A stretch of 64,000 nucleotides of DNA from Alkalihalobacillus trypoxylicola (GTDB lineage: Bacteria > Bacillota > Bacilli > Bacillales > Bacillaceae_D): positions 56,184 to 120,183 of the forward strand of contig NZ_LTAO01000002.1 in NCBI RefSeq assembly GCF_001590785.1, in the 5' to 3' direction. This document shows, piece by piece, positions 18,376-27,350 of the stretch (position 1 is the first letter of the stretch; the number at the start of each line of letters is the position of its first letter). The notes below the pieces were generated by a model. It was not told where the DNA came from, searched no databases, and saw only the letters and a list, made by a program, of their open reading frames with translations. A program made the position numbers and the translations under genes.

Positions 18376-18699
18376 ATGTCATCTTTACTTATAGTTGGAG
18401 GGGACAGGCTTGGCGCAATTCCAAAAAAACTAAAAGAATTAGGATTTGAACATATAACCCATCTTAGTGGAAGGAAGACTCAGGCTGTAAAAAAGGAAAT
18501 ACCTCAGCATATCGATTTAGTGCTTATACTTACAGATTTTATTAATCATAACTTAACAACGTCGTTAAAAAAGAGAGCAACTGAACAAAATATTCCTATC
18601 TGTTTTGCTAAAAGGTCATGGTGTTCTATTTATAGCGCTATTGGTCAATGCGATAATTGCCTTTTAAAAAATAACTGTATTTCTATTATCAATGTCTAA
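18376..18699 (+). CDS. DUF2325 domain protein
   Basis: 107 residues, matching the short form of DUF2325 (MSSLLIVGGDRLGAIPKKLKELGF start region, LILTDFINH core). The function is not established. The C-terminus holds C95 and C98 (QCDNC) plus C103, a possible metal or thiol site. Start ATG behind GGGAGG. The promoter carries a Fur box, so a link to iron limitation is inferred. It is a single gene, divergent from mgtE. Confidence 0.82.
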   Translation: MSSLLIVGGDRLGAIPKKLKELGFEHITHLSGRKTQAVKKEIPQHIDLVLILTDFINHNLTTSLKKRATEQNIPICFAKRSWCSIYSAIGQCDNCLLKNNCISIINV

Positions 18700-18892
18700 C
18701 TCTACATAAAGTTCTATGCTTAGAAAGTTTAAAGCTGTTGTGTTGAAACGCTACAAGGAAACCTTAATTTCACTTTCTTGATACGAAGAATGGAAATCGG
18801 GCCAGAATTTGTTTTAATTAATCCAATGGTGTGTAAAGAGTGCATATTTAAACAACTTAAGAGACCGTGGGAAAACTAGCTTTTGATACAAA

Positions 18893-18936
18893 AAAGAACT
18901 CCATCTTTTGAAAAATAGGGATGGAGTTCTTTTTCT
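18893..18936 (+). terminator. Rho-independent terminator
   Basis: AAAAGAACTCCAT / ATGGAGTTCTTTTTC with a 15-base loop and T-run, about 200 bases after the DUF2325 gene; probably ends that transcript. Confidence 0.65.
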
Positions 18937-19084
18937 ATTTGTGGAGCTGAAAGGAAAGGGGCATTGCCTTGTTATTGGCGCTGTATTTCCTCATATTACG
19001 CCATTAAGGCAAACTGATTACATTTTTCACTTTCTTGATCCTCCGGACTGAGTATCAAGTGAGCCTAAATGAGCCTTCAGTTAG

Positions 19085-19113
19085 CCGATGAAATTTCATC
19101 GGATTTCTTTTTA
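19085..19113 (+). terminator. Hairpin with T-run
   Basis: CCGATGAAATTTCATCGG, a perfect 18-base palindrome, followed by ATTTCTTTTT. No gene directly upstream; it lies within the repeat-rich spacer. Confidence 0.55.
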
Positions 19114-19130
19114 CTTAGAGGAGGGTTTTG

Positions 19131-19408
19131 TCCCAGCCCCTTGGATTTGTAAATACTTTATGGAAGTTGGAATCTAGCGGACACAAGGCACGGACGCGGA
19201 GTGCCTTGGGAGAGCGGATAACCGAACGCATAACATGTGTGGAGCTCTTCATTTTTAAGTATTGTCCCACCCTCGTTCAAATTGGGAAGAAACTCTATGA
19301 AATACTTTAACTAGCGGACGGAAGACAGGAGGCTCCAGTTGTCTGCCTTGAGGGAGCAAATAGCCGGAGAACCTACTTATTGTTTAACTCTTATATAATC
19401 GTTGTCCC
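19131..19408 (+). repeat. Two tandem units of an intergenic repeat bounded by TGTCCCA
   Basis: TGTCCCA(G/C) occurs at about 19133, 19264 and 19404, delimiting two units of about 130-140 bp. Each unit has 'atactttaNNNNagcggac', then a 'gNgccttgNgNgagcNNatarccg' core. A diverged relative lies at 3500-3608. No convincing gene lies in it. Confidence 0.6.
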
Positions 19409-19419
19409 AGTTACTTTTT

Positions 19420-20181
19420 TTATACAAATCGACTTAGTAAACCAATTAATACAATAACTCCAAAAGCAATCCAAAAGACCTTTCCTATTTTTAATTGGCT
19501 GTTGCCGAATTTCTTATTATTCCAACGATTAGGGTTGAATTGAATTTCATCAGGATCCTTTTGTTGAACCATGTTAATGGGACGATAAAAGGGTTTAACT
19601 CCATTTAATAAAAGAGGAATAATAGCTGCTCCGGCAATTGCACCAAAAATGTGAGCGTAAATATTAATATTAGAGTTAACAAATGTCATGACAATCCCAG
19701 CGATAAAAATCATTAAAATTAATTGAGAATTGTTGCGATCGATTAAGTCTTTTCGAAGAAGTGCAATAAAAAAATAAGCTCCAAATATACCGAAAATAGC
19801 ACCAGAAGCACCTAAGTGTGGTGGATAATCTAGTCCTCCAATAAAAAAGGTGGCAATATTAGCTAAAATTCCTGAACTTAAATAGAGAAGGATGAACTTA
19901 GCTTTACCTAACATCTGTTCAAGTGGTGGACCAAAGATAACAAGTGATGCAGAATTAAAGAGTAGATGTGTTAGAGAAACATGCATAAAGATAGGTGTAA
20001 CTAAACGCCAGTACTCACCGAGCTCAACTCCTAAATTAAATCCTACTCCCCTAAATCGGATCCATTCGCCTCCGGGTAGTAAATTAATCCATAAAAAGAT
20101 GATTAAATGAATAGCAATGATAATAGTAATAATCGGGTAATTTTTTCTGAATGTATAAAAGTTCTCTGTACGACTGAACAT
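19420..20181 (-). CDS. Rhomboid family intramembrane serine protease, YdcA position
   Basis: 253 residues with six or seven membrane helices. The catalytic dyad is S126 in GASGAIFG and H177 in YAHIFGA; H67, H72 and N76 (MHVSLTHLLFN) are the family residues of helix 2. It cleaves membrane proteins within the bilayer; the substrate is unknown. Its place next to acpS matches B. subtilis ydcA, also rhomboid-like, but here with a longer C-terminal tail ending in one more hydrophobic helix. Start ATG behind TAGGAGGAT. Confidence 0.9.
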   Translation of the reverse strand: MFSRTENFYTFRKNYPIITIIIAIHLIIFLWINLLPGGEWIRFRGVGFNLGVELGEYWRLVTPIFMHVSLTHLLFNSASLVIFGPPLEQMLGKAKFILLYLSSGILANIATFFIGGLDYPPHLGASGAIFGIFGAYFFIALLRKDLIDRNNSQLILMIFIAGIVMTFVNSNINIYAHIFGAIAGAAIIPLLLNGVKPFYRPINMVQQKDPDEIQFNPNRWNNKKFGNSQLKIGKVFWIAFGVIVLIGLLSRFV

Positions 20182-20346
20182 AGAGATCCTCCTAACTTAA
20201 TAAGTACATAATATTATAGCAAATATATATTCCTCTTAGATCATAATAAGCTTATGATAGGATGGAAATACCTTTATAATAAAAAAATAAATGTAAAAGA
20301 TACTTATCTTCATATAGGGATAGATTGAATAAAGGAAGTGAATGAA

Positions 20347-20706
20347 ATGATTATAGGTACCGGTATCGATATTGTGGAACTTTCTCGAATTGAAAAGCTT
20401 ATGCTAAAAAATGAACGATTTGAAAAAAAAATTTTAACCAAAACAGAATATAGTAAATTTTTGACTTTAGGAAACAAGAGAAAAGTAGAATATCTAGCCG
20501 GTCGTTTTAGTGCGAAAGAGGCCTTTGTAAAGGCTGTAGGAACGGGGATTGGTAAGTCATATAGCTGGCATGATATTGAAATATTAAATGATAGCAGTGG
20601 AAAGCCTTATATTAAAAAAAAGGTAAATGAACAGATCCATTTGTCCATTTCACATAGTCAATTTTATGTGGTTTCTCAAGTAATTATTGAACGCTTGTCA
20701 AGCTAG
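20347..20706 (+). CDS. acpS: Holo-[acyl-carrier-protein] synthase
   Basis: 119 residues from ATG 20347, behind AAAGGAAG; an in-frame GTG at 20338 lies within that site. The magnesium-binding motifs GIDIVEL (5-11) and RFSAKEAFVKA are intact. It transfers 4'-phosphopantetheine from CoA to apo-ACP and so enables fatty acid synthesis. Conserved neighbours ydcC and alr follow. Confidence 0.96.
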   Translation: MIIGTGIDIVELSRIEKLMLKNERFEKKILTKTEYSKFLTLGNKRKVEYLAGRFSAKEAFVKAVGTGIGKSYSWHDIEILNDSSGKPYIKKKVNEQIHLSISHSQFYVVSQVIIERLSS

Positions 20707-20779
20707 TCTGCATATTCACTCAGGTTGTCTCATATATTTGTAATGCGGATGGGAGAGTAGAGATGAATGGATGAAAAGT

Positions 20780-20834
20780 GAGTAGGTTTATCAGGGTTTT
20801 TCAAAGAAATGAACCCTCACTACTCGCCTTTTTC
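20780..20834 (+). terminator. Terminator between acpS and ydcC
   Basis: Outer GAGTAG/CTACTC and inner AGGGTT/AACCCT arms, then GCCTTTTT. Confidence 0.65.
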
Positions 20835-20881
20835 TAAAAAGTTCTCTGCTTTGGCATCAAATGAGGCAAAGGGGTGAAAGC

Positions 20882-21892
20882 ATGAAGAAGGTAAGTTGGG
20901 TGATAATAGGATTATTTTTAATGATCTTTATGGTTGGATGTGGTGAAAAATCGCAAGAAGACATTATGTCAGATCTCGAAAACAAAATGTCAGACATGGC
21001 TGGTTACAAATCTAAAGCAACTATGACTCTTGAGACAGGAAATGAGCCTCAAACATACGAAGTAGAAGTTTGGCATCAAGCTGATGACTTTTATCGAGTT
21101 GCATTAAGTAACGAGAACAAGGATCAAAGTCAAATTATTTTAAGAAATAATGATGGAGTGTTTGTTCTAACTCCGGCATTAAATAAGAGTTTTCGCTTTC
21201 AAAGTGATTGGCCTAAAAACAGTAGTCAGGTTTATTTATATGAATCATTAATACAAGATATTTTACTGGACCCAGAAAGAACCTTTACTTCAACGGATGA
21301 CCATTATATCTTTACAACGAATACTAATTATCAAAATAAAAATCTTCATACGCAAGAGGTTATTTTAAATAAAAAAGACCTTACACCTACACAGGTTAAA
21401 ATTATGAATACCGATTTAAAGGTGCTTGTACAGTTAGATTTTAGTGGATTTGAGCTAGACCCGAGCTTTAATGAAGGTGATTTTGATATGGATCGAAATA
21501 TGACTGCTGCTACATTAAATGAAGTGCCGACAATGGCGGAAGAGATTGAACCGATGACGGTTTACTTCCCAATGTACACACCTGATGGAACTGAGTTAGA
21601 TGGTACTCCACATAAAGTAAATTCTGATACAGGTGAGCGTTATGTCTTAAAATATTCTGGTGAAAAATCATTCACTATTGTGCAAGAGCAGGTAGAGAAT
21701 GTCCCTGCGCTATCAGCGATGAATATATCGAATGGCGATCCGATTGACCTAGGCTTTACGGTCGGTGCTATGACAGATGAATCACTGATGTGGTCCTATA
21801 ATGGTGTAGATTTTTATCTGATGTCAACAGACTTAAACACTCATGAAATGATAGAAATTGCTCAATCTGTTTATGGAACAGAAGAAAAATAA
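20882..21892 (+). CDS. ydcC: YdcC-like LolA-fold lipoprotein, sporulation-associated
   Basis: 336 residues from ATG 20882 behind AAAGGGGTG. Signal peptide with lipobox MVGC, C20 being the lipidated residue. The body matches B. subtilis YdcC in size and position; the family has a LolA/LppX-like half-barrel that carries a lipid or faces the membrane. In B. subtilis ydcC belongs to the mother-cell sporulation regulon. The product is expected on the outer face of the cell membrane. Function otherwise unknown. Confidence 0.88.
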   Translation: MKKVSWVIIGLFLMIFMVGCGEKSQEDIMSDLENKMSDMAGYKSKATMTLETGNEPQTYEVEVWHQADDFYRVALSNENKDQSQIILRNNDGVFVLTPALNKSFRFQSDWPKNSSQVYLYESLIQDILLDPERTFTSTDDHYIFTTNTNYQNKNLHTQEVILNKKDLTPTQVKIMNTDLKVLVQLDFSGFELDPSFNEGDFDMDRNMTAATLNEVPTMAEEIEPMTVYFPMYTPDGTELDGTPHKVNSDTGERYVLKYSGEKSFTIVQEQVENVPALSAMNISNGDPIDLGFTVGAMTDESLMWSYNGVDFYLMSTDLNTHEMIEIAQSVYGTEEK

Positions 21893-21908
21893 ACTGGATA
21901 ACAAAAGA

Positions 21909-21943
21909 AGGGCTCAGCTAAATGTAACAGCTGAGCCTTTTTT
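21909..21943 (+). terminator. Terminator of ydcC
   Basis: GGCTCAGCT / AGCTGAGCC with a 9-base loop and TTTTTT. Confidence 0.9.
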
Positions 21944-22113
21944 GGTAAAAACTATCATGTAAGTGAATCTTTTTGAGTAAACGAAACATACTAAACAATA
22001 AAGGAATTACTCATTCCAATTTTTGTTTACATGACGATCTTCATTGACTTCTCTTTCTAGCGAAACGATAATAATAAGGTATTTGAAATGTTCGAAAGTT
22101 GGATGGTGGAAAA

Positions 22114-23301
22114 ATGGACAATAACCTATATTATCGTGATACCTGGGCAGAGATACATTTAGATGCAATTGCCGAAAATGTAAAAGCGATGAAGGAGTTC
22201 TACGATTTTAAAAAAATGAATATTATGGCAGTTGTAAAGGCGAATGGATATGGTCATGGAGCCATTCAAGTCGCTAAAACAGCGATTGAAGCTGGTGCAA
22301 GCCACTTAGGAGTTGCTTTATTAGAGGAAGGAATTGAGCTTAGAAAGGCAGGGATTTCTAGCCCGATTCTAATGATGGGAAGAATTAGGCCGAGTGATGT
22401 TGCTGTTGCTCAAAAGCACCAAATTACGATTACCGTTTTTCAAAGTGAGTGGGTAAAAGAAGCGAGTAAGCATTTAGTGAAAGAGTTACCATTATATGTC
22501 CATTTGAAGCTAGATTCAGGAATGGGTCGTTTAGGATTGCGTAATAGTGCTGATATTCAAGAAACATGCTCTCTTTTGGAAAAAAACGATATCTTTCATA
22601 TAGATGGAGTATTTACTCATTTTGCAACGGCAGATGAGAAAGAAACGGATTATTTTAATAAACAGTATAAACGCTTTGAAGAGATGTTAGGATGGCTTCA
22701 GGAAAATCGTGTCGATGTTGCTAACATTCTTATTCACTGTGGAAACAGCGCAACGGGGTTAAAATATCCAGATAAGACATTTAATCTGTTTCGTTTTGGG
22801 ATCTCCATGTATGGATTAACGCCGTCACCTGAAATGACTAATGAGTTACCTATTCCGTTAAAGCAAGCGTTTGTGCTGAAATCAAAGCTTACTCATGTGA
22901 AAAAGCTTAAATCAGGTGAAAGTATAAGCTATGGTGCAACTTATACTACAATGGAAGAAGAATGGATTGGAACGATACCTATAGGCTATGCAGATGGTTG
23001 GATTCGTGCTAATAGCACAAATGAAGGATTTATCCTTATTAATGGAGAAAGTGCACCTTTTGTAGGTAGAATTTGTATGGACCAATGTATGGTGAAGCTT
23101 CCTAGAGAATTTGCTGTCGATACAGAAGTAACCTTAATAGGACAGACGTTACCACTAAATATGGACGTTGTAGCAGCGAGATTAGATACGATCAATTATG
23201 AAATCCCATGTATTATTACGGACCGTGTTCCGCGGGTTTATTTCAAGAATGGAAAGTATGTCCAAACTTTAACAAAATACGATAAAAATGAACAAAACTA
23301 A
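22114..23301 (+). CDS. alr: Alanine racemase
   Basis: 395 residues from ATG 22114 (an in-frame TTG at 22099 is less likely). The PLP lysine is K42 in VVKANGYGHG, and the opposing catalytic base is Y273 in SYGATY. It interconverts L- and D-alanine for peptidoglycan synthesis. Position between ydcC and ndoAI as in B. subtilis. The next gene begins 190 bases downstream. Confidence 0.97.
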   Translation: MDNNLYYRDTWAEIHLDAIAENVKAMKEFYDFKKMNIMAVVKANGYGHGAIQVAKTAIEAGASHLGVALLEEGIELRKAGISSPILMMGRIRPSDVAVAQKHQITITVFQSEWVKEASKHLVKELPLYVHLKLDSGMGRLGLRNSADIQETCSLLEKNDIFHIDGVFTHFATADEKETDYFNKQYKRFEEMLGWLQENRVDVANILIHCGNSATGLKYPDKTFNLFRFGISMYGLTPSPEMTNELPIPLKQAFVLKSKLTHVKKLKSGESISYGATYTTMEEEWIGTIPIGYADGWIRANSTNEGFILINGESAPFVGRICMDQCMVKLPREFAVDTEVTLIGQTLPLNMDVVAARLDTINYEIPCIITDRVPRVYFKNGKYVQTLTKYDKNEQN

Positions 23302-23489
23302 AAATCGCTAAGTCAGATGAACTTTTATAAAGCAAATAGAAGGAAATAATTTTCTGACAGTTTCCAAAAGTGCTTTGCAAATCACCTAATTGAATGATAT
23401 GATTATTTTGGAATGAAGATGTACGTGCTAATTATTGGGGATTAATTCTAATTTTATAACGGTCGTTGAATGTCGGGGGTGCGTTAAAT

Positions 23490-23768
23490 ATGTCGGATCA
23501 AAAGACAACAGAAATTGTCGTTAGATTACCACAACATTTGTTAAACGAGGTGGATGCTTTCATGAAGCAAGAGGAATTAAACTATAATGAATTTGTAGCA
23601 AAAGCAGCTAAATTGTACATTCGTGAAAAGAAAAAACGTCAAATTCGAGAGACCATGCAACAAGGTTATATGGAGATGGCTAAGATTAACCTTAATATTG
23701 CATCTGAAGCTTTTCTTGCCGAGGAGGAAGCAGAGAGCACTCTTGATCGCTTAGTGAGTGGGGTGTAG
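23490..23768 (+). CDS. ndoAI: Antitoxin EndoAI (MazE type)
   Basis: 92 residues from ATG 23490 behind CGGGGGTG. A ribbon-helix-helix DNA-binding N-terminus (EIVVRLPQHLLNEVDAFM) and the conserved C-terminal segment YMEMAKINLNIASEAF that wraps the toxin match B. subtilis EndoAI. It neutralises the MazF-type RNase encoded 3 bases downstream. Confidence 0.95.
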   Translation: MSDQKTTEIVVRLPQHLLNEVDAFMKQEELNYNEFVAKAAKLYIREKKKRQIRETMQQGYMEMAKINLNIASEAFLAEEEAESTLDRLVSGV

Positions 23769-23771
23769 TCC

Positions 23772-24122
23772 TTGATTGTTAAAAGAGGCGACGTATACTT
23801 TGCGGATCTCTCACCGGTTGTCGGCTCTGAACAAGGTGGTGTTCGCCCAGTACTCGTCATACAAAATGATATTGGTAATCGATTTAGTCCGACAGTAATA
23901 GTCGCTGCTATTACTGCGCAAATTCAAAAAGCTAAACTTCCTACACATGTAGAAATAAGTGCAAAGCGATATGGCTTTGATCGTGATTCAGTTATATTAC
24001 TTGAACAGGTAAGAACGATTGATAAGCAGCGTTTAACGGATAAAATTACCCACTTAGATGATGATATGATGAATCGTGTTAATGAGGCGCTCACTATTAG
24101 TATTGGTCTTATTGATTTTTAG
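23772..24122 (+). CDS. ndoA: mRNA interferase EndoA (MazF type)
   Basis: 116 residues, TTG start 3 bases after ndoAI, as expected of a coupled pair. The sequence is close to identical to B. subtilis EndoA ([20 protein letters not shown]...), including the catalytic R and T region around QGGVRPVLV and [10 protein letters not shown]. The family cuts single-stranded RNA at UACAU. It is part of the ancestral core locus, not an accessory toxin. Confidence 0.97.
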   Translation: MIVKRGDVYFADLSPVVGSEQGGVRPVLVIQNDIGNRFSPTVIVAAITAQIQKAKLPTHVEISAKRYGFDRDSVILLEQVRTIDKQRLTDKITHLDDDMMNRVNEALTISIGLIDF

Positions 24123-24141
24123 ATAACTTTATATTTTATTC

Positions 24142-24170
24142 CCCCGTCTTTGTGTATTTACGGGGTTTTT
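24142..24170 (+). terminator. Terminator after ndoA
   Basis: CCCCGT / ACGGGG with a 12-base loop and five T. Confidence 0.75.
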
Positions 24171-24249
24171 CTATTATGTGTAAAAATGGAAAAAAGTAAT
24201 AATGTATGTAAATTGCAAGATTAAGGATAGTATAAAATTCATGATTTTT

Positions 24250-24257
24250 GTTATAAT
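24250..24257 (+). promoter_or_regulatory. Extended -10 element upstream of rsbRA
   Basis: TTATAAT preceded by TG (TGTTATAAT at 24249-24257), 68 bases before rsbRA. The -35 is poor. Probable housekeeping promoter of the rsb operon. Confidence 0.45.
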
Positions 24258-24324
24258 TTTTTTGCAAGGAACCATATTTCATGAAATAATAGTTAGAGGC
24301 ACAAAATAACTGGAGGAACGTGGA

Positions 24325-25143
24325 ATGCACTCATATATTGTATCTTTTTTAGGGGAAAATAAAGCAACTTTATTAAAAAATTGGAAAGAAGAAATAGAAA
24401 GAGTAAGAAATGAAAAACAATTGAACTCTATTTCAGAACAAGTTTATGAAAATATGAGCACAGAATTCATGCAATTTGTATTAAAGACGATTCAATCTGA
24501 GGTTCCACACTCAAGTGAAAATTTAAAAAAATTTACCGAAAAGTATATACAGGTTGGTTGGCCACTTTCTTATTTTACTAGAGGATTACAAACGTTTAGA
24601 CGTGTTGTATTAAATCTTCTAATCGAGAACGAAAAAGATGTGAATCAAGTGATGGACAGCTTCAAGCATGTGGAGGATTGGTGCGACGAAATTATTCATG
24701 AGCTTGTTCATGAATATACTGGTTCGTGGGAAGATGTCTTTGAAATGCAAAAGGTTTCGTTGCTAGAACTTTCTGCACCGCTTATTCCGGTATTTGAAGG
24801 GATAACCGTTATGCCTTTAGTTGGAACAGTGGATACAGCTCGTGCAAAGCTAATCATGGAAAATCTGTTGGAGGGCGTCATTAATCATCGGTCCAATGTT
24901 GTATTAATAGATATAACGGGTGTACCTGTAGTAGATACAATGGTTGCACATCATATTATTCAAGCATCTGAAGCAGTGCGCCTAGTTGGGGCGACATGTA
25001 TATTAGTTGGAATCCGTCCAGAAATTGCCCAAACAATTGTTAATTTAGGAATAGATTTGTCGAAATTCCCTACGAAAAGCTCACTTCGAAAAGGGATGGA
25101 AACAGCGTTAGAAATAAATAATAAAAAAGTTGTGGATTTGTAA
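24325..25143 (+). CDS. rsbRA: Stressosome sensor/co-antagonist RsbRA
   Basis: 272 residues. The N-terminal non-heme globin-like domain (1 to about 135) projects from the stressosome; the C-terminal STAS domain (about 152-268) forms its core. The phosphorylation threonines T171 and T205 are both present at the same numbers as in B. subtilis RsbRA. With RsbS it holds RsbT; RsbT kinase acts on it under stress. First gene of the eight-gene sigB operon. Confidence 0.95.
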   Translation: MHSYIVSFLGENKATLLKNWKEEIERVRNEKQLNSISEQVYENMSTEFMQFVLKTIQSEVPHSSENLKKFTEKYIQVGWPLSYFTRGLQTFRRVVLNLLIENEKDVNQVMDSFKHVEDWCDEIIHELVHEYTGSWEDVFEMQKVSLLELSAPLIPVFEGITVMPLVGTVDTARAKLIMENLLEGVINHRSNVVLIDITGVPVVDTMVAHHIIQASEAVRLVGATCILVGIRPEIAQTIVNLGIDLSKFPTKSSLRKGMETALEINNKKVVDL

Positions 25144-25155
25144 GGAGGAAAAATC

Positions 25156-25512
25156 GTGAGAATTCCAATTTTGAAACTTCATCAATATTTATTAATAAGC
25201 ATACAGGTAGAATTAGATGATCAAACTGCGCTTCAATTTCAGGAGGATCTTTTAAATAAAATTCATGAAGAAGAGTCTATTGGTGTTGTGATTGATTTGA
25301 CTTCTGTGGATATGATTGACTCGTTTATTGCAAAGGTGTTAGGCGATGTTGTAGACATGTCTAATATGATGGGTGCTAAGGTAGTACTAACAGGCATCCA
25401 ACCATCAGTAGCGATTACATTAATTGATATGGGAATCAAATTAGATGAAGTTCAAACCGCTTTAGACTTAGAACAGGGTCTTTCTAAACTGCAACAGGAA
25501 CTGGAGGTATAA
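25156..25512 (+). CDS. rsbS: Stressosome scaffold RsbS
   Basis: 118 residues, single STAS domain. GTG start behind AAGGAGG. S56 in MIDSFIAK matches the RsbT-phosphorylated serine. It sequesters RsbT in unstressed cells. Confidence 0.95.
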   Translation: MRIPILKLHQYLLISIQVELDDQTALQFQEDLLNKIHEEESIGVVIDLTSVDMIDSFIAKVLGDVVDMSNMMGAKVVLTGIQPSVAITLIDMGIKLDEVQTALDLEQGLSKLQQELEV

Positions 25513-25513
25513 T

Positions 25514-25927
25514 ATGAAAACCCAATCCTGTGTAGAAGTAAAAAATGAATGGGGGATTGTGGCTGCAAGGCAGGCCGGGCGTACTCTTTCAAAAGAGATA
25601 GGGTTTGGAACAGTCGATCAGGCTCGAATAACGACCGCAATTTCTGAATTAGCAAGAAATATATATCTTTATGCTGACGAAGGACAAATTCTCCTCGAAG
25701 CAGTTGAAAAGCCTTTTAAAATGGGTATTAAAAAAGGAATTACTATTATTTCAAAAGATGTAGGACCTGGTATATCAGATATCCGCCAAGTAATGATGGA
25801 TGGTTATACGACATCTAGTGGCCTAGGAGCTGGTTTGCCCGGAGTAAGAAGATTAATGGATGAATTTGAAATTGAATCAATTGTTGGAGAAGGAACAACT
25901 ATAAGTGCTACTAAATGGCTCCGGTAG
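25514..25927 (+). CDS. rsbT: Serine/threonine kinase RsbT
   Basis: 137 residues, GHKL-type kinase with the N-box ISELARN and the G1 region KDVGPGI. It begins one base after rsbS ends. Phosphorylates RsbRA and RsbS under stress, then leaves to activate RsbU. Confidence 0.95.
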   Translation: MKTQSCVEVKNEWGIVAARQAGRTLSKEIGFGTVDQARITTAISELARNIYLYADEGQILLEAVEKPFKMGIKKGITIISKDVGPGISDIRQVMMDGYTTSSGLGAGLPGVRRLMDEFEIESIVGEGTTISATKWLR

Positions 25928-25939
25928 AGGTGAGATAAC

Positions 25940-26953
25940 TTGAACCAAAATGAAGTAAATGTAGTAACAAGATATAAAGAAATACTTGAAACATTTTTAG
26001 GAAATAAAAGCGAATTAGGTTTATATCAAGCACAACAATTCAGTAAGCTATTATTAGTGGATCAAGTATCTCCTGAGGAGTTCATCGATATACATAGGGC
26101 GGTTTTGGAAGAATTATTTCCATCCATTCCTAGTAAAGTTCAAGATTCTTTTGATTTACTTCTAGAGGTTATGATGAGCTATGGCTTAGTTTATCGTGAG
26201 CACCAGATCTTAAAGCATCGTCAACAGGAGTTAGACTCTGAGATAGAAGTGGCTGCAAGCATGCAGCAGACGCTACTACCTAAAAGTGTTCCATCTGCAG
26301 AAGCTCTCGATATCGGAGTTATCAGTATACCTGCAAAGAAAATGAGTGGTGATTACTACCACTTTGTTGAAGGGGCAGATGGTACGATTGGTATAGCAAT
26401 AGCTGACATCATCGGAAAAGGAATTCCAGCAGCACTGTGTATGTCGATGATTAAATACGCAATGGACAGTTTACCGCGCAGGAAGCTTAATCCAGGTGGT
26501 CTTTTAGAAAGCTTGAATGATGTGGTTGAAAAAAATATAGATGATAGCATGTTTATTACGATGATGTACGGAGAATATAACCCAACCAATCATTGTTTTC
26601 AATATGCTGGAGCAGGTCATGAGCCTGGTTTTTACTACGATTCCAAAAATGATCAATTTGAGGATTTGTATGCAAAGGGATTAGTGTTAGGTATATCGAA
26701 GGCGAGTAAATATCGCGAATATCAAAAGCAAGTAGAAGTAGGCGATTATATCGTTTTCTTATCAGATGGAGTAACGGAGTCATTTGTAAATGACCAATTC
26801 ATCGAAAGAGAAGAAATCACATGTCTTTTAAGAGATTATCAAAACGGAACCGCTCAGGAAATGGTAGACGCGGTATATGCAGAGCTTGAAAGAAAACAGG
26901 AATATAATGTGAGGGATGACTTCACTTTAATTGTTATAAAAAGGAAGGTTTAA
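25940..26953 (+). CDS. rsbU: PP2C phosphatase RsbU
   Basis: 337 residues, TTG start behind GAGGTGAG. The N-terminal four-helix domain (1 to about 85) binds RsbT. A coiled linker leads to the PP2C/SpoIIE-type domain with metal ligands in KKMSGDYYHF and GIAIADIIGKG and the closing VRDDFTLIVIK. It dephosphorylates RsbV-P. The last codons contain the -35 of the internal SigB promoter. Confidence 0.95.
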   Translation: MNQNEVNVVTRYKEILETFLGNKSELGLYQAQQFSKLLLVDQVSPEEFIDIHRAVLEELFPSIPSKVQDSFDLLLEVMMSYGLVYREHQILKHRQQELDSEIEVAASMQQTLLPKSVPSAEALDIGVISIPAKKMSGDYYHFVEGADGTIGIAIADIIGKGIPAALCMSMIKYAMDSLPRRKLNPGGLLESLNDVVEKNIDDSMFITMMYGEYNPTNHCFQYAGAGHEPGFYYDSKNDQFEDLYAKGLVLGISKASKYREYQKQVEVGDYIVFLSDGVTESFVNDQFIEREEITCLLRDYQNGTAQEMVDAVYAELERKQEYNVRDDFTLIVIKRKV

Positions 26954-26973
26954 GCCATTCGTATTTCGGGTAT
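26948..26973 (+). promoter_or_regulatory. SigB-dependent promoter of rsbV-rsbW-sigB-rsbX
   Basis: GTTTAA (26948-26953), 14 bases, GGGTAT (26968-26973): a perfect match to the SigB consensus. The -35 overlaps the rsbU stop codon. It gives the positive autoregulation known for this operon. Confidence 0.93.
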
Positions 26974-27017
26974 TTAGGTTGTAGTTCATGAAACGATTTA
27001 AAGGGGGCACACGAACC

Positions 27018-27350
27018 ATGAATTTAGAAATTCGCTTAGAACAAGATAAAAATGAGGCTTTAGTATATTTATATGGTGAAATAGATGCGTTTACAGCACC
27101 TAAACTACGTGACTCTTTATTTCCTTTAGTTGAAACTAAGGATACCGAAGTAGTCGTAAATTTAAGTGGAGTCAATTATATTGATAGTACTGGCTTAGGC
27201 GTTTTTGTTGGGGCTTTTAAAGCAACGCATAGCCATGAGAGTAAATTGCAATTAACCGCTGTTAACGAAAGAGTTTATCGACTATTTTCAATAACGGGAT
27301 TGGATGAAGTGATAGATATAGTACCAGAGGAAAAGGAGGGAGCAAAATGA
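27018..27350 (+). CDS. rsbV: Anti-sigma factor antagonist RsbV
   Basis: 110 residues from ATG 27018 behind AAGGGGG. STAS domain; phosphorylated serine S57 in NYIDSTGLG. Unphosphorylated RsbV takes RsbW away from SigB. Overlaps rsbW by 4 bases (ATGA). Confidence 0.96.
   Translation: MNLEIRLEQDKNEALVYLYGEIDAFTAPKLRDSLFPLVETKDTEVVVNLSGVNYIDSTGLGVFVGAFKATHSHESKLQLTAVNERVYRLFSITGLDEVIDIVPEEKEGAK

Noticed and set aside
19128..19310. Plus-strand frame of 60 codons
   Set aside because: Entirely within the TGTCCCA-bounded repeat units.
23490..24122. MazEF-type pair as an accessory defence or addiction system
   Set aside because: It is the conserved chromosomal ndoAI-ndoA locus of Bacillaceae in its normal place between alr and rsbRA.
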